From Oscillospiraceae bacterium (GTDB lineage Bacteria > Bacillota > Clostridia > Christensenellales > Aristaeellaceae), in NCBI GenBank assembly GCA_031270865.1, contig JAISWI010000009.1, positions 1 to 41,778 on the forward strand: DNA of 41,778 nt, read 5' to 3'. The notes below the pieces were generated by a model. That model had not been told where the DNA came from. It did no database searches and worked only from the letters and a program-made list of their open reading frames with translations. A program made the position numbers and the translations under genes. Shown here in pieces: positions 1 to 7,783 of the stretch. Positions within the stretch are counted from its first letter, which is position 1. Every line of letters begins with the position of its first letter.

Positions 1-269
1 AGGGTCCAGCGTCACGCTGGTCAGGGGGTCAAGGGGGGTGAAACCCCCTTGCGGGGTGTGGGGCGGAGCCCCACGTCCCCCGGCCGAAACCAACAAACCC
101 CAGCCCCGCAGGGCAGAAAATAACTTAATGGGCTTCGCCCTTTACGTGGAGTTTACGGGGTTAGGCGCGCTGGGGCGCCGCCCCAGACCCCGCAAGGGGG
201 TTTCACCCCCCTTGACCCCCTGACCAGCGTGACGCTGGACCCTCGTGGCCAGGGTAGTCTGTCCCTCCA
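1..269. repeat. Repeat element A, left copy (long inverted repeat)
   Basis: The element has terminal inverted arms of about 72 bases: the start (AGGGTCCAGCGTCACGCTGG) returns as its reverse complement at about 169-242. The arms carry smaller palindromes. The middle holds GGGCTTCGCCC and GCCCCGCAGGGC blocks. The conserved edge runs to GTCCCTCC at 269. A nearly full copy lies in reverse orientation at 41553-41778 and a half copy at 4957-5112. No coding frame is convincing and no transposase is near. It resembles a MITE or a large REP-like element. The window starts inside it, so its outer edge is not visible. Confidence 0.85.
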
Positions 270-287
270 TGATACGAAAGGAACAAC

Positions 288-575
288 ATGCAGGATAACA
301 ACGACTCAACTATACAGGACTCGCGCCGCCTCGAAGACGCGGTCTGGATCGGCGAGGAACTGCGCCGGCGCAATCTCCCTCAGGAACTGGCCGCCATGTT
401 CGCCGGCCATGACCACAGCGAGTCCATCCCCGCCATGGACGCGGTGCAATCTAGCGTCCAATCCCTCGTCGAGGACCATATCCGCAAACGTATATCCGGA
501 ACCGCGCCCATCGTAGGCGCTCTTGACAACGCGCGGCGCGACCTAATCCGCCGCGCGTTCGGATTAAGGAGGTAA
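288..575 (+). CDS. Small phage-type protein upstream of capsid gene
   Basis: This encodes a 95-residue acidic, helix-rich soluble protein with no signal peptide or membrane segment. The ATG has a clear AAAGGA ribosome binding site, and the stop lies 5 bases before the capsid start, so the two are probably cotranscribed. In phage structural modules this place is usually held by a scaffolding or head-decoration protein, but this one is shorter than typical scaffolds and I do not recognise a family. A scaffold remnant or a small head accessory protein is an inference from position only. The element A edge lies 18 bases upstream, leaving no room for an independent promoter outside the repeat. Confidence 0.6.
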   Translation: MQDNNDSTIQDSRRLEDAVWIGEELRRRNLPQELAAMFAGHDHSESIPAMDAVQSSVQSLVEDHIRKRISGTAPIVGALDNARRDLIRRAFGLRR

Positions 576-580
576 CCCCG

Positions 581-1474
581 ATGCCCAACTCTATCGCCCT
601 GTTCGCCGGATTCGCCGGCATGCTGGACGAGGTATACGCCTCATCCAGCCTCACCGCCATACTGGACGGAGCGTCCGAACTCGCCCGCCAAGGCTCGCGC
701 GTCAACGAGATGATCGTCCCAAAACTGACCGTCCAAGGCCTTGCCAACTACAGCCGCAGTGACGGCTACATCCCCGGCGACATCACCCTTACCCATGAAA
801 CCATCACATGCGGCTACGACCGCGGGCGCATGTTCACGGTTGACGCTATGGATGATGAGGAGACCGCCGGCGTCGCGTTTGGCCAGCTTGCGGGCGAATT
901 CATCCGAACGCGTGTCACGCCGGAGCTTGACGCTTACCGGTTCGCCAAATACGCGCAATCCGCCGGGCACAGTGTCCAGGCCTACCTGTCCACCGGCGCT
1001 GAAGTCCTTGCCGCGCTTCGCGACGCCGCTAACTATATGGACGCCGCCGAAGTCCCGCTTGACGGGCGCGTGTTGTTCATCGCCTCGCCTTTGCTGGGGC
1101 TTGTTGAAGATCTTGACACTACCGTCTCGCGCGCGGCGTTATCCCGGTTCGAGCCGATCGTCCGGGCGCACCCGTCGCGCTTCTACGAGTCGGTCGTCCT
1201 GAATGACGGGATAACCGGCGGCCAGCAGGACGGCGGGTTCTCTCCCGCCGCTGACGCTATGGGGATATCGTTCCTCGCCGCGCATCGGGACGCGGTCGTC
1301 CAATTCACAAAGCACGCGGAGCCTAAGGTGATCCCGCCGCGTGACAACCAGGCCGCCGACGCGTGGAAATTCGGCTACAGGCTGGTATCGGCGGCGTGGG
1401 CGCTGGAGAGCAAAACCTCCGGCATATACGCGCATCTCAACGCCGAGCCGCCCGAACCCGAACCGGAGGATTAA
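581..1474 (+). CDS. Phage major capsid protein
   Basis: This 297-residue protein resembles the roughly 300-residue major capsid proteins common in Clostridia siphophages and prophages, which build the head shell. Diagnostic stretches are the N-terminal LDEVYASSSLTAILDG, the central GYIPGDITLTHETITC followed by DRGRMFTVDAMD, then GVAFGQLAGEFIRTRVTPEL, where the family places its conserved core. The C-terminus is a Pro/Glu-rich tail. The length is normal for the family and there is no frameshift. The ATG at 581 follows an AAGGAGG site at about 567-573. It is second in a six-gene cassette whose genes nearly touch or overlap. The portal and terminase genes that normally precede a capsid are absent in the 288 bases available upstream, where repeat A sits instead. 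Confidence 0.85.
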   Translation: MPNSIALFAGFAGMLDEVYASSSLTAILDGASELARQGSRVNEMIVPKLTVQGLANYSRSDGYIPGDITLTHETITCGYDRGRMFTVDAMDDEETAGVAFGQLAGEFIRTRVTPELDAYRFAKYAQSAGHSVQAYLSTGAEVLAALRDAANYMDAAEVPLDGRVLFIASPLLGLVEDLDTTVSRAALSRFEPIVRAHPSRFYESVVLNDGITGGQQDGGFSPAADAMGISFLAAHRDAVVQFTKHAEPKVIPPRDNQAADAWKFGYRLVSAAWALESKTSGIYAHLNAEPPEPEPED

Positions 1475-1477
1475 GCT

Positions 1478-1792
1478 ATGACGCCGCTGGAATCGATGAA
1501 GGTCCGGCTGGGCATACGCGTTCCTGACGAGGACTGCCTGCTGATGCTCTACCTTGAGGACGCGCGTGAGTTCATACTGGGTTACACCAACAGGACGGTA
1601 TTGCCCGCGCCGCTGGTACCCGCGTGGATCGTCGTGGCTGTCCGGATGTACAACCGCCGGGGTATGGAGGGCGACGCCAGCCATACCATTGGCGACATTA
1701 CGCGCGTTGCGGAGGCGCTGCCAGCCGATCATATTCGGCTGCTCAACGCTTGGCGGCTGGGCAAGGTGTTGAGCGTTCGTGGGCGTGGGTGA
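1478..1792 (+). CDS. Phage head-tail connector (gp6-like)
   Basis: This is a 104-residue protein starting 3 bases after the capsid stop. It fits the gp6-like head-tail connector or DNA-packaging adaptor family in length, position and style. It has a short helical N-terminus (residues 1-35, LESMKVRLGI then LLMLYLEDAREFILGYTN), a PLVPAWIVVAVRMYNRRGMEGD segment split by a turn, and a C-terminal helix. Family members form a ring under the portal that completes the DNA channel. The match rests on the pattern of short helices and on gene order, not on catalytic residues. It overlaps the next gene by 14 bases. Confidence 0.7.
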   Translation: MTPLESMKVRLGIRVPDEDCLLMLYLEDAREFILGYTNRTVLPAPLVPAWIVVAVRMYNRRGMEGDASHTIGDITRVAEALPADHIRLLNAWRLGKVLSVRGRG

Positions 1793-2111
1793 CGCCGCGC
1801 GCTACGCGTTGAGGGAGCCAGCGCCGTCGGAGGACCTATACCGCTGGCGTGACGGGTATATACTCGTCCGGGGTCGGGTGTGGTTCAACAGGAGCCAGGG
1901 CGTAAGTCTGGAACAGGCCGATGTTGGCGAGATCGAGCGGATCAGCGCGTCGGCCATATTTATGAAGGGCAAACCAATCGACGCGGGTTGGGGCGTGTGC
2001 GTGGCTGTCGGGGCCGGGGAATCCTGCGATTACAGGATCACCCTCCTGACGGATCGCGGCGCGTTCTGGCGCGTGGAATTAGCGGGCATACCGCCCGCGT
2101 ATAGGGGGTAA
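1779..2111 (+). CDS. Phage head closure-like protein, putative
   Basis: This encodes a 110-residue, mostly beta protein starting with GTG inside the end of the connector gene, so translation is probably coupled. A small beta-rich protein between connector and tail terminator is usually the head-closure protein (HK97 gp10 or SPP1 gp16 type position). I do not recognise specific motifs, so the role is inferred from order. The segment around residues 25-45 (GYILVRGRVWFNRSQG) and the end (DRGAFWRVELAGI) read as paired strands. The frame is intact across its whole length, which argues against random decay. Confidence 0.55.
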   Translation: MGVGDAARYALREPAPSEDLYRWRDGYILVRGRVWFNRSQGVSLEQADVGEIERISASAIFMKGKPIDAGWGVCVAVGAGESCDYRITLLTDRGAFWRVELAGIPPAYRG

Positions 2112-2115
2112 AGAT

Positions 2116-2460
2116 ATGGAAAAGTTCGCGCAAGCGATTCGGGATATATTGCCGGGGGTGCGTATTGGACTGGCTATGGACGGCTCGACGGTCCGTTTGC
2201 CGTGCGTGCTGTTGACGGAGACGCGGCGGGTTTCCGCGTTCGCGGATAACGCTCAGGCCGCCATTAACCAGGCGCTGGACGTTAGGATACTGGCGGCGGA
2301 GCGCCGTACATGCGCGGAGATAGCCGGGCACGTCAGGGAGACAGCGGCGAGGCGCGGCTACTGCTTAACGGGTAGACGCGCTTATACGGACGCTAAGACG
2401 CGCTGCGAGGCGCTTAAGTTCACGCGGTGGCTTCCGGCGGGTATCTGCCCGTGGGCGTAG
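2116..2460 (+). CDS. Phage tail terminator-like protein, putative
   Basis: This is a 114-residue protein. It has an N-terminal helix (EKFAQAIRDILPGVRIGLAM), a strand with VRLPCVLLTE, a segment around FADNAQAAINQALDVRIL, and a C-terminal strand-rich stretch ending near FTRWLP. That alternation matches the small tail-completion or tail-terminator proteins that cap the tail tube beneath the head. Its position just before the tail tube gene also fits. The ATG follows GGGGGTAAAG. It ends within the first plausible start codons of the next gene. The family call is by architecture and order only. Confidence 0.55.
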   Translation: MEKFAQAIRDILPGVRIGLAMDGSTVRLPCVLLTETRRVSAFADNAQAAINQALDVRILAAERRTCAEIAGHVRETAARRGYCLTGRRAYTDAKTRCEALKFTRWLPAGICPWA

Positions 2461-2462
2461 AC

Positions 2463-3014
2463 ATGCTGGTCGGGCTTCGTGACGCGTGGCTGGCTGTGGT
2501 CGCGCGTGACGATCCCGGCGAGTACGGGCGCGGCGAGGCGGTCATGCTGCCGTCCGCCGCGCGGCTCACTCTGTCATGGGACGGCGCGTACCGCGCCGCC
2601 TACAGCGACGACGGGATAGCGCGAGGCGTTCGCGCGGGCGGCGTCGGCGCGGAGCTTAGGCTTGCGGGCGCCGATCCCGAGCGGCTGGTTGCGTTGGGGT
2701 TATGGTCGCGCGGCGCGGACGGGTCATACCATGACGGGCTGCCGCGCGACGGACGCGCTTACGCGCTGGGGTATGTCGTGGATACGCTGGACGGAGCGGC
2801 GTACTCGCGCGAGTACCCGGTGTTTTGGATCGAGCGGCTGCGGCTGGGCGACTGTGTTACTCGCGGAGCGGCGCGGGGCGTGTGCGAGTGGATCATCACC
2901 GGCGCGCTTCTGGAGCCGCGGCGCGCGGACATACCGTGGTGGTCGGCGCGGAGGATTGGGGGTGAAGACGGAGCGGAGGGCGAAGAAGAAGGCGAGATTG
3001 CGGGACAGCCTTAA
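2463..3014 (+). CDS. Phage major tail (tube) protein
   Basis: The protein resembles the phi13/TIGR01603 group of major tail proteins that polymerise into the siphophage tail tube. Features are an N-terminal VGLRDAWLAVVARDD, a strand hairpin region, the central ALGLWSRGADGSYHDG, and a C-terminal FWIERLRLGDCVTRG then CEWIITGALL. Family members keep a similar order of a VGLKDLYYA-like start and an FRSLKSNGKY-like centre. The start is uncertain: ATG 2463 is chosen because it begins right at the conserved N-terminus, while GTG 2451 and GTG 2427 are also open. The C-terminus is very acidic. The genes that normally follow (assembly chaperones, tape measure, tip) are missing: an ABC-F gene starts 18 bases later. 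Confidence 0.65.
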   Translation: MLVGLRDAWLAVVARDDPGEYGRGEAVMLPSAARLTLSWDGAYRAAYSDDGIARGVRAGGVGAELRLAGADPERLVALGLWSRGADGSYHDGLPRDGRAYALGYVVDTLDGAAYSREYPVFWIERLRLGDCVTRGAARGVCEWIITGALLEPRRADIPWWSARRIGGEDGAEGEEEGEIAGQP

Positions 3015-3026
3015 ATATGGTAAAAT
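2998..3026 (+). promoter_or_regulatory. Sigma-A promoter for ABC-F gene, leaderless
   Basis: TTGCGG at 2998-3003 and TAAAAT at 3021-3026 are separated by 17 bases. The expected transcription start, seven bases after the -10, is position 3033, the A of the ATG. No Shine-Dalgarno sequence precedes that ATG. The promoter overlaps the stop codon of the tail gene. This suggests a leaderless transcript. Confidence 0.65.
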
Positions 3027-3032
3027 GCCCGT

Positions 3033-4955
3033 ATGATTTTACTAAGCGCCCGGGACGCGCGTAAGGGTTTTGGCGCGCGTGAAGTGTTAAAGGGGATCAG
3101 CCTCACGCTGCGAACCGGGCAGCGGCTGGGGCTGGTCGGGGTTAACGGATGCGGCAAGACCACTTTGCTCAAGATCCTCGCGGGCGCGGATCAGCCCGAC
3201 GGCGGCGAGATATCGCGCGGTAAGGGCCTGCGCGTGGGATACATGGAGCAGAACGCCGCGCTTACGGGCGGCGCGACGGTATGGTCTACGCTGGAGACCG
3301 TGTTCGAGCCGGTGTTCAGGATGGAGGGCAGGCTGCGCGAGCTGGAACAGCGCATGTCGGGGCGCGGCGCTTCGGACGATCCTTTGACGCTGGATCGCCT
3401 GTCTAGCGAATACCAGCGGCTTACCGACGCGTTCGAGGACGCGGACGGGTACGCTTGGCGGTCCTCCATCTCCGGGATGCTGGCGGGGCTGGGGTTTAAT
3501 AAGGATCAGTACGGGCAGCCCGTGGAGCAGCTTTCGGGCGGTGAGCGCACGCGGCTGTTTCTCGCGCGGCTGCTGCTGGAAAAGCCCGACATACTCCTGT
3601 TGGATGAGCCTACAAACCATCTGGACCTGTCCGCGCTGGCGTGGCTGGAGGATTACCTTACCGCCGGCGCGGGCGCTAAGCTGGCGATGGTCGTCGTGTC
3701 GCACGATAGGTATTTCCTTGACGCCGTGTGCACCGACGTGGCCGAAATGCTGTTCGGGCGGGTGGAGGTTTATTCCGGCAATTACACTAGATTCCAGCGG
3801 CAGCGGGAGGAACAGTTCGAGATCAGGCGGCGCGCTTACGACAACCAGCGCAGGGAGATCGAGCGGCAGGAGGCGATCATCGCCCGCTTCCGGCAGTATA
3901 ACCAGGAATGGTCGGTCCGTAAGGCCAGAAGCCGCGAGAGAATGCTGGACAGGATGGAAAGGCTGGCCAGGCCGCGCGACGAGAGATCGGCTAGGTTTTC
4001 GTTCAGGGCGGCTAGACGGACTGGCGACGACGTGCTGGTCGCTAAGGGTTTAAAGAAGGCTTACGGCGGAAGGACGCTGTTCGATGGTATGGACCTGCGT
4101 ATCCGGGCGGGTGAGCGGGTCGTGCTGATCGGGCCTAATGGCGTGGGCAAGACCACGCTCTTGGAGGCGTTATTAGGCAAAACCGCGCTGGACGGCGGCA
4201 CGGTCCGGCTGGGCGCGAATGTTGACGTCGGCTACTATGACCAGCTTCAGTCGGGCCTTGATATGGAGAAGACCGTCCTTGACGAGGTGTGGGACAGGTT
4301 CAAGCGGCTGGAGCCTACGGAGGTGCGCTCGGCGCTGGCGTTGTTCCTGTTTACTGGCGAGGATGTGCTTCAAAAGGTAAATACGCTGTCCGGCGGTGAG
4401 CGCGGAAGGGTCGCTCTGACGGTATTGATGCTCAGGCGCGACAACTTTCTGGTATTGGACGAGCCTACCAACCATCTTGATATGGACGCGCGCGAGGTCT
4501 TGGAACAGACGCTTGAGGAGTTCGAGGGAACCATGCTGACCATCTCGCATGACCGATACTTCATCAATCGGCTGGCGGACAGAGTGCTTGAGATGACGCC
4601 CGACGGACTGACCGAGTATCTGGGGAATTATGATGATTACCTCGCTAAGAAAGCGGGCGGCGCGGCCAATGAAAGCGTTGAATCTGGCGTCAGCAGGACT
4701 GAGCTTGCCAAGCGCAAGAAACGGGAGCGCGCCGCCTCCGAGTTGGTCAAGGCGCGTAAGGAGCGCGTGGCCGCGCTGGAGCGGGATATAGATACTTTGG
4801 AAAAGCGCTTGGCCGCGCTTGAAACCCTGCTGGCGGACAGCGCCCTCTACGCCGATCCCGCTAAGGCGGCCGATACCGCGAAGGAACACCGCGCCGTCGC
4901 CCAACAGCTGGCGCGGCTCATAGATGATTGGGAACGGGAACACCAACAGGAATGA
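3033..4955 (+). CDS. ABC-F family ATPase (YdiF/Uup-like)
   Basis: This 640-residue soluble protein has two ABC cassettes and no membrane segments, the mark of ABC-F translation factors that act on the ribosome. Cassette 1 has Walker A GVNGCGKTT (about residues 36-44), signature LSGGERTRL and Walker B ILLLDEPTNHLD. Cassette 2 has GPNGVGKTT, LSGGERGRV and FLVLDEPTNHLD. The inter-domain linker is rich in Arg and Gln. A C-terminal coiled coil (about 550-640, charged KKRERAASELVKARKERVAA) places it near YdiF/Uup rather than the shorter EttA type. Whether it gives antibiotic protection cannot be told; housekeeping is more likely. It lies between the phage cassette and repeat A, which starts one base after the stop. 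Confidence 0.9.
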   Translation: MILLSARDARKGFGAREVLKGISLTLRTGQRLGLVGVNGCGKTTLLKILAGADQPDGGEISRGKGLRVGYMEQNAALTGGATVWSTLETVFEPVFRMEGRLRELEQRMSGRGASDDPLTLDRLSSEYQRLTDAFEDADGYAWRSSISGMLAGLGFNKDQYGQPVEQLSGGERTRLFLARLLLEKPDILLLDEPTNHLDLSALAWLEDYLTAGAGAKLAMVVVSHDRYFLDAVCTDVAEMLFGRVEVYSGNYTRFQRQREEQFEIRRRAYDNQRREIERQEAIIARFRQYNQEWSVRKARSRERMLDRMERLARPRDERSARFSFRAARRTGDDVLVAKGLKKAYGGRTLFDGMDLRIRAGERVVLIGPNGVGKTTLLEALLGKTALDGGTVRLGANVDVGYYDQLQSGLDMEKTVLDEVWDRFKRLEPTEVRSALALFLFTGEDVLQKVNTLSGGERGRVALTVLMLRRDNFLVLDEPTNHLDMDAREVLEQTLEEFEGTMLTISHDRYFINRLADRVLEMTPDGLTEYLGNYDDYLAKKAGGAANESVESGVSRTELAKRKKRERAASELVKARKERVAALERDIDTLEKRLAALETLLADSALYADPAKAADTAKEHRAVAQQLARLIDDWEREHQQE

Positions 4956-4956
4956 T

Positions 4957-5112
4957 TATGGGCTTCGCCCTTTACGTTGGGTTTACGTGGGTTTACGTGG
5001 GTTGGCGCGTTGGGGCTCCGCCCCAAACCCCGCAATGGGGGTTTCACCCCCCTTGACCCCCTGACCAGCGTGACGCTGGACCCTCTTGGCCAGGGTAGTT
5101 TGTTCCTCCATT
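4957..5112. repeat. Repeat element A, half copy
   Basis: This matches the right half of the left-end element (about 127-269) in the same orientation. It runs from ATGGGCTTCGCCC through the GGGGCTCCGCCCC palindrome and the CCAGCGTGACGCTGG palindrome to the edge GGCCAGGGTAGTTTGTTCCTCC. GTTTACGTGG is locally duplicated. The other inverted arm is missing. It abuts the ABC-F stop codon and ends just before the promoter of the oxidoreductase operon, so its hairpins could act as a transcription barrier (inference). Confidence 0.85.
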
Positions 5113-5136
5113 CCCCCCCGCCTCCCCGCTTATTCC

Positions 5137-5165
5137 TTGACTATACCCCCTTTATTGGGTATACT
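5137..5165 (+). promoter_or_regulatory. Sigma-A promoter of oxidoreductase operon
   Basis: TTGACT (5137-5142) and TATACT (5160-5165) are 17 bases apart, close to consensus. Transcription would start near 5172, giving a leader of about 40 bases before the ferredoxin gene. Confidence 0.8.
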
Positions 5166-5211
5166 GACTGGGTTACCCGCGCAGCGTTTAAAACCAAAAG
5201 GAGCGATTGCC

Positions 5212-5418
5212 TTGCCTACTCTTACGATCCAATCTGACCTTTGCAAGGGCTGCGGCCTTTGCGTCGACGTCTGCCCCAAAAAAGTCCTCGGCTTCGACCC
5301 CTCTTCCCTTAACGCTAAGGGCTACCGCCCCGCCTCCGTCCTCGCCCCTGACGCTTGCGTCGCCTGCGCGTTCTGCGCGCGCATGTGCCCCGACTGCTGC
5401 ATTACTGTCGAACGATAG
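5212..5418 (+). CDS. korD: 2-oxoacid:ferredoxin oxidoreductase, delta (ferredoxin) subunit
   Basis: This is a 68-residue two-[4Fe-4S] ferredoxin. The motifs are CKGCGLCVDVCP and CVACAFCARMCP, each the standard CxxCxxCxxxCP cluster ligand set. In this enzyme class the subunit carries electrons from the thiamine-pyrophosphate site to free ferredoxin. The start chosen is TTG at 5212, eight bases after AAAGGAG (5197-5203); upstream in-frame ATGs would lie before the promoter. It is the first gene of a D-A-B-C operon, the order seen in Kor/Vor-type enzymes of Clostridia. The substrate could be 2-oxoglutarate or branched-chain 2-oxoacids, and sequence alone does not settle that. Confidence 0.88.
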   Translation: MPTLTIQSDLCKGCGLCVDVCPKKVLGFDPSSLNAKGYRPASVLAPDACVACAFCARMCPDCCITVER

Positions 5419-5429
5419 GAGTTGAACGC

Positions 5430-6491
5430 ATGGCTAAACTTTTAATGAAGGGCAACGAAGCCATCGCGGAATCGGCCATCCGTTCCGGCTGCCGCTTCTT
5501 CTTCGGATACCCTATCACCCCGCAGAACCAGATCCCCGAATACATGTCCAAACGCATGCCCCAGATCGGCGGAACCTTCCTCCAGGCCGAGAGCGAGGTC
5601 TCCGCTATTAACATGGTCTACGGCGCGTCCGGCTCCGGCGCCCGCGTCATGACCAGTTCCTCCGGCCCGGGCATCAGCCTCAAACAGGAAGGCATCAGCT
5701 ACCTTGCCGGCGCCCAGCTCCCTTGCGTTATCGTGAACATCATGCGCGGCGGGCCTGGCCTTGGCTCCATCCAACCCTCCCAGGGCGACTACTTCCAATC
5801 CACGCGCGGCGGCGGCCATGGCGACTATCGCGTCCCTGTCCTTGCCCCTTCCTCCGTGTCCGAAGCGGTCTCCCTCACCCAAAGAGCGTTCGACCTTGCC
5901 GACCAGTACCGTACCCCGGTCATCCTCCTTGGCGACGGCATGATCGGCCAGATGATGGAACCCGTCGACCTCCCCGACCAGCCCGACCAGCCCGCCGCTC
6001 CCTCCGCGCCCTCCAAACCTTGGGCGGCCACTGGCTGGGACGGTTCCCGCCCCCGCTCCATCATCAATTCTCTTTACATCGACCCCTCCGCGCTTGAGCG
6101 CCACAACACCATGCTCCAGGACAAGTTCGCCGAAATCGCCAAAAACGAGGTGGCCTACTCCTCCGAGCATACTGACGACGCCGACCTGATCATCATCGCT
6201 TATGGCACGGTCGCCCGCATTGCCCGCAGCGCTATCCGCGCGGCCCGCGCTTCCGGCATTAAGGTTGGCATGATCCGCCCTATCACGCTCTGGCCGTTCC
6301 CGTCCGAACCCATCGCCCGCGCCGCGCGTACCGCCAAAGCGTTCCTCACGGTCGAGATGAGCGCGGGGCAGATGGTCGACGACGCGCGTCTGGCCGTGGG
6401 CGGGCTTAAACCCGTTTACTTCTATGGCAGGACTGGCGGCATGGTCCCGGCTGTGCGCGACGTGCTGGCGCGGATCAAGGAGGCGGTATAA
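5430..6491 (+). CDS. korA: 2-oxoacid:ferredoxin oxidoreductase, alpha subunit
   Basis: This 353-residue subunit belongs to the KorA/VorB family, which with the beta subunit converts a 2-oxoacid plus CoA to acyl-CoA, CO2 and reduced ferredoxin. Visible family features are KLLMKGNEAIAESAIRSGC at the N-terminus, FFGYPITPQNQIPEYM, AESEVSAINMVYGASGSG and TSSSGPGISLKQEG. The C-terminal domain has the MIRPITLWPFP motif. A Pro/Gln/Asp-rich stretch (DQPDQPAAPSAPSKP) near residue 195 is a linker insertion. ATG 5430 has TAGGAG ahead. The stop overlaps the next start (TAATG), showing translational coupling. The synonymous sites are markedly C-rich compared with korC. Confidence 0.9.
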   Translation: MAKLLMKGNEAIAESAIRSGCRFFFGYPITPQNQIPEYMSKRMPQIGGTFLQAESEVSAINMVYGASGSGARVMTSSSGPGISLKQEGISYLAGAQLPCVIVNIMRGGPGLGSIQPSQGDYFQSTRGGGHGDYRVPVLAPSSVSEAVSLTQRAFDLADQYRTPVILLGDGMIGQMMEPVDLPDQPDQPAAPSAPSKPWAATGWDGSRPRSIINSLYIDPSALERHNTMLQDKFAEIAKNEVAYSSEHTDDADLIIIAYGTVARIARSAIRAARASGIKVGMIRPITLWPFPSEPIARAARTAKAFLTVEMSAGQMVDDARLAVGGLKPVYFYGRTGGMVPAVRDVLARIKEAV

Positions 6492-7240
6492 TGTCAATCG
6501 TATTCTCAAAACCCCTGTCCCTTACCGATAACGTTCTTACGTACTGTCCGGGCTGTACCCATGGCATCATTCACCGCCTTGTCGCCGAAGCCATCGACGA
6601 CCTTGGCGTCCAATCCCAAACCATCGGCGTGGCCCCTGTCGGGTGCGCTGTGTTCGCCTATAACTTCTTCGCCGTCGATATGCTTCAGGCGGCGCATGGC
6701 CGCGCCCCCGCCGTCGCTACTGGCGTGAAGCGCGTCCATCCTGACAAGATCGTCTTCACTTACCAGGGCGACGGCGACCTCGCGTCCATCGGCATGGCCG
6801 AGATCATGCACGCGGCCGCCCGCGGCGAGAAGATCACGACCATATTCGTTAATAACGCTATCTATGGCATGACCGGCGGCCAGATGGCCCCGACCACGCT
6901 TGTCGGGCAGGTGACGACCACCTCACCCTACGGGCGCAGCGAGGAACTTACCGGCAAACCCATCCGCGTGAGCGAGATTATCTCACAGCTGGACGGCACA
7001 GCCTACGCCGCCCGCGTCTCCGCGCATGATCCCAAGCATGTGATGGAGGCTAAGAAGGCCATCCGCAAGGCCTTCGAGACCCAGCGCGGCGGCGCGGGGT
7101 TCTCCATGGTCGAGGTGCTTTCAACCTGCCCGACCAACTGGGGCATGACCCCAATCGAGGCGTTGAAGTGGGTGGCCACTGACATGGTCCCCTATTACCC
7201 TCTGGGCGTATACAAGGACTTGTCGAAGGGGGCTGCCTGA
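6491..7240 (+). CDS. korB: 2-oxoacid:ferredoxin oxidoreductase, beta (TPP) subunit
   Basis: This 249-residue subunit binds thiamine pyrophosphate. YCPGCTHGIIHRLV near residue 20 is the conserved N-terminal motif. GDGDLASIGMAEIMHA (about residues 96-111) with VNNAIYGMTGGQ is the TPP/Mg binding motif (GDG...NN). The C-terminal end TCPTNWGMTPIEALKWV is also typical. It lacks its own iron-sulfur domain, consistent with the separate ferredoxin subunit. The start overlaps korA by one base. The stop lies three bases before korC. Confidence 0.9.
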   Translation: MSIVFSKPLSLTDNVLTYCPGCTHGIIHRLVAEAIDDLGVQSQTIGVAPVGCAVFAYNFFAVDMLQAAHGRAPAVATGVKRVHPDKIVFTYQGDGDLASIGMAEIMHAAARGEKITTIFVNNAIYGMTGGQMAPTTLVGQVTTTSPYGRSEELTGKPIRVSEIISQLDGTAYAARVSAHDPKHVMEAKKAIRKAFETQRGGAGFSMVEVLSTCPTNWGMTPIEALKWVATDMVPYYPLGVYKDLSKGAA

Positions 7241-7243
7241 AAT

Positions 7244-7780
7244 ATGGAAAAGCGCGTACTTATAGCGGGATTCGGCGGTCAGGGCGTGCTGCTGATGGGG
7301 CAGCTGCTCAGCAAGGCGGGCATGCGCGAGAATCTGGAGGTCTGCTGGATGCCCTCATACGGGCCTGAGATGCGCGGCGGCGAGGCCAACTGCGGCGTGG
7401 TGATCGCGGACGAGCCGATCGGTTCGCCGCTGGTGACCGAGCCTGACGTGGCGATACTGATGAACAGGCCCTCGCTGGATAAGTTCGAGCCAATCATCGC
7501 GCCGGGCGGGACGCTGCTTTACAACAGCTCGCTTATCGACGCCGAGCCAGCGCGTACGGACATCATGGTCTATGACGTGCCCTGCAACGACATCGCGGTG
7601 AAGCTGGGCAACGCCCGCGTCGCCAACATGGTCATGCTGGGCGCGTTCAACGCTTTGGCCGGGCTGGTGTCCATGGAGAGTCTGCTTGACGCGTTGCGCG
7701 AGACGCTGGGCAAGGGCAAGGAGCGCCTGATCCCCATCAACCAGCAAGCGTTGGCGGCAGGGGCCGAGTCGGTGGCTTAG
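7244..7780 (+). CDS. korC: 2-oxoacid:ferredoxin oxidoreductase, gamma subunit
   Basis: This 178-residue gamma subunit starts with the family signature [19 protein letters not shown] and continues with [19 protein letters not shown], both conserved in Kor/Por/Vor gamma chains. It completes the four-subunit enzyme begun by korD. It is three bases from korB and three from the following membrane-protein gene, so the operon continues. From this gene on, G exceeds C on the coding strand, the reverse of korD-korA and most of korB. Confidence 0.9.
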   Translation: MEKRVLIAGFGGQGVLLMGQLLSKAGMRENLEVCWMPSYGPEMRGGEANCGVVIADEPIGSPLVTEPDVAILMNRPSLDKFEPIIAPGGTLLYNSSLIDAEPARTDIMVYDVPCNDIAVKLGNARVANMVMLGAFNALAGLVSMESLLDALRETLGKGKERLIPINQQALAAGAESVA

Positions 7781-7783
7781 CGC

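Noticed and set aside
5-30. Repeat A palindromes as ordinary intrinsic terminators
   Set aside because: The hairpins are not followed by T-runs, and the same long element recurs as a unit, so a mobile or REP-like element explains them better.
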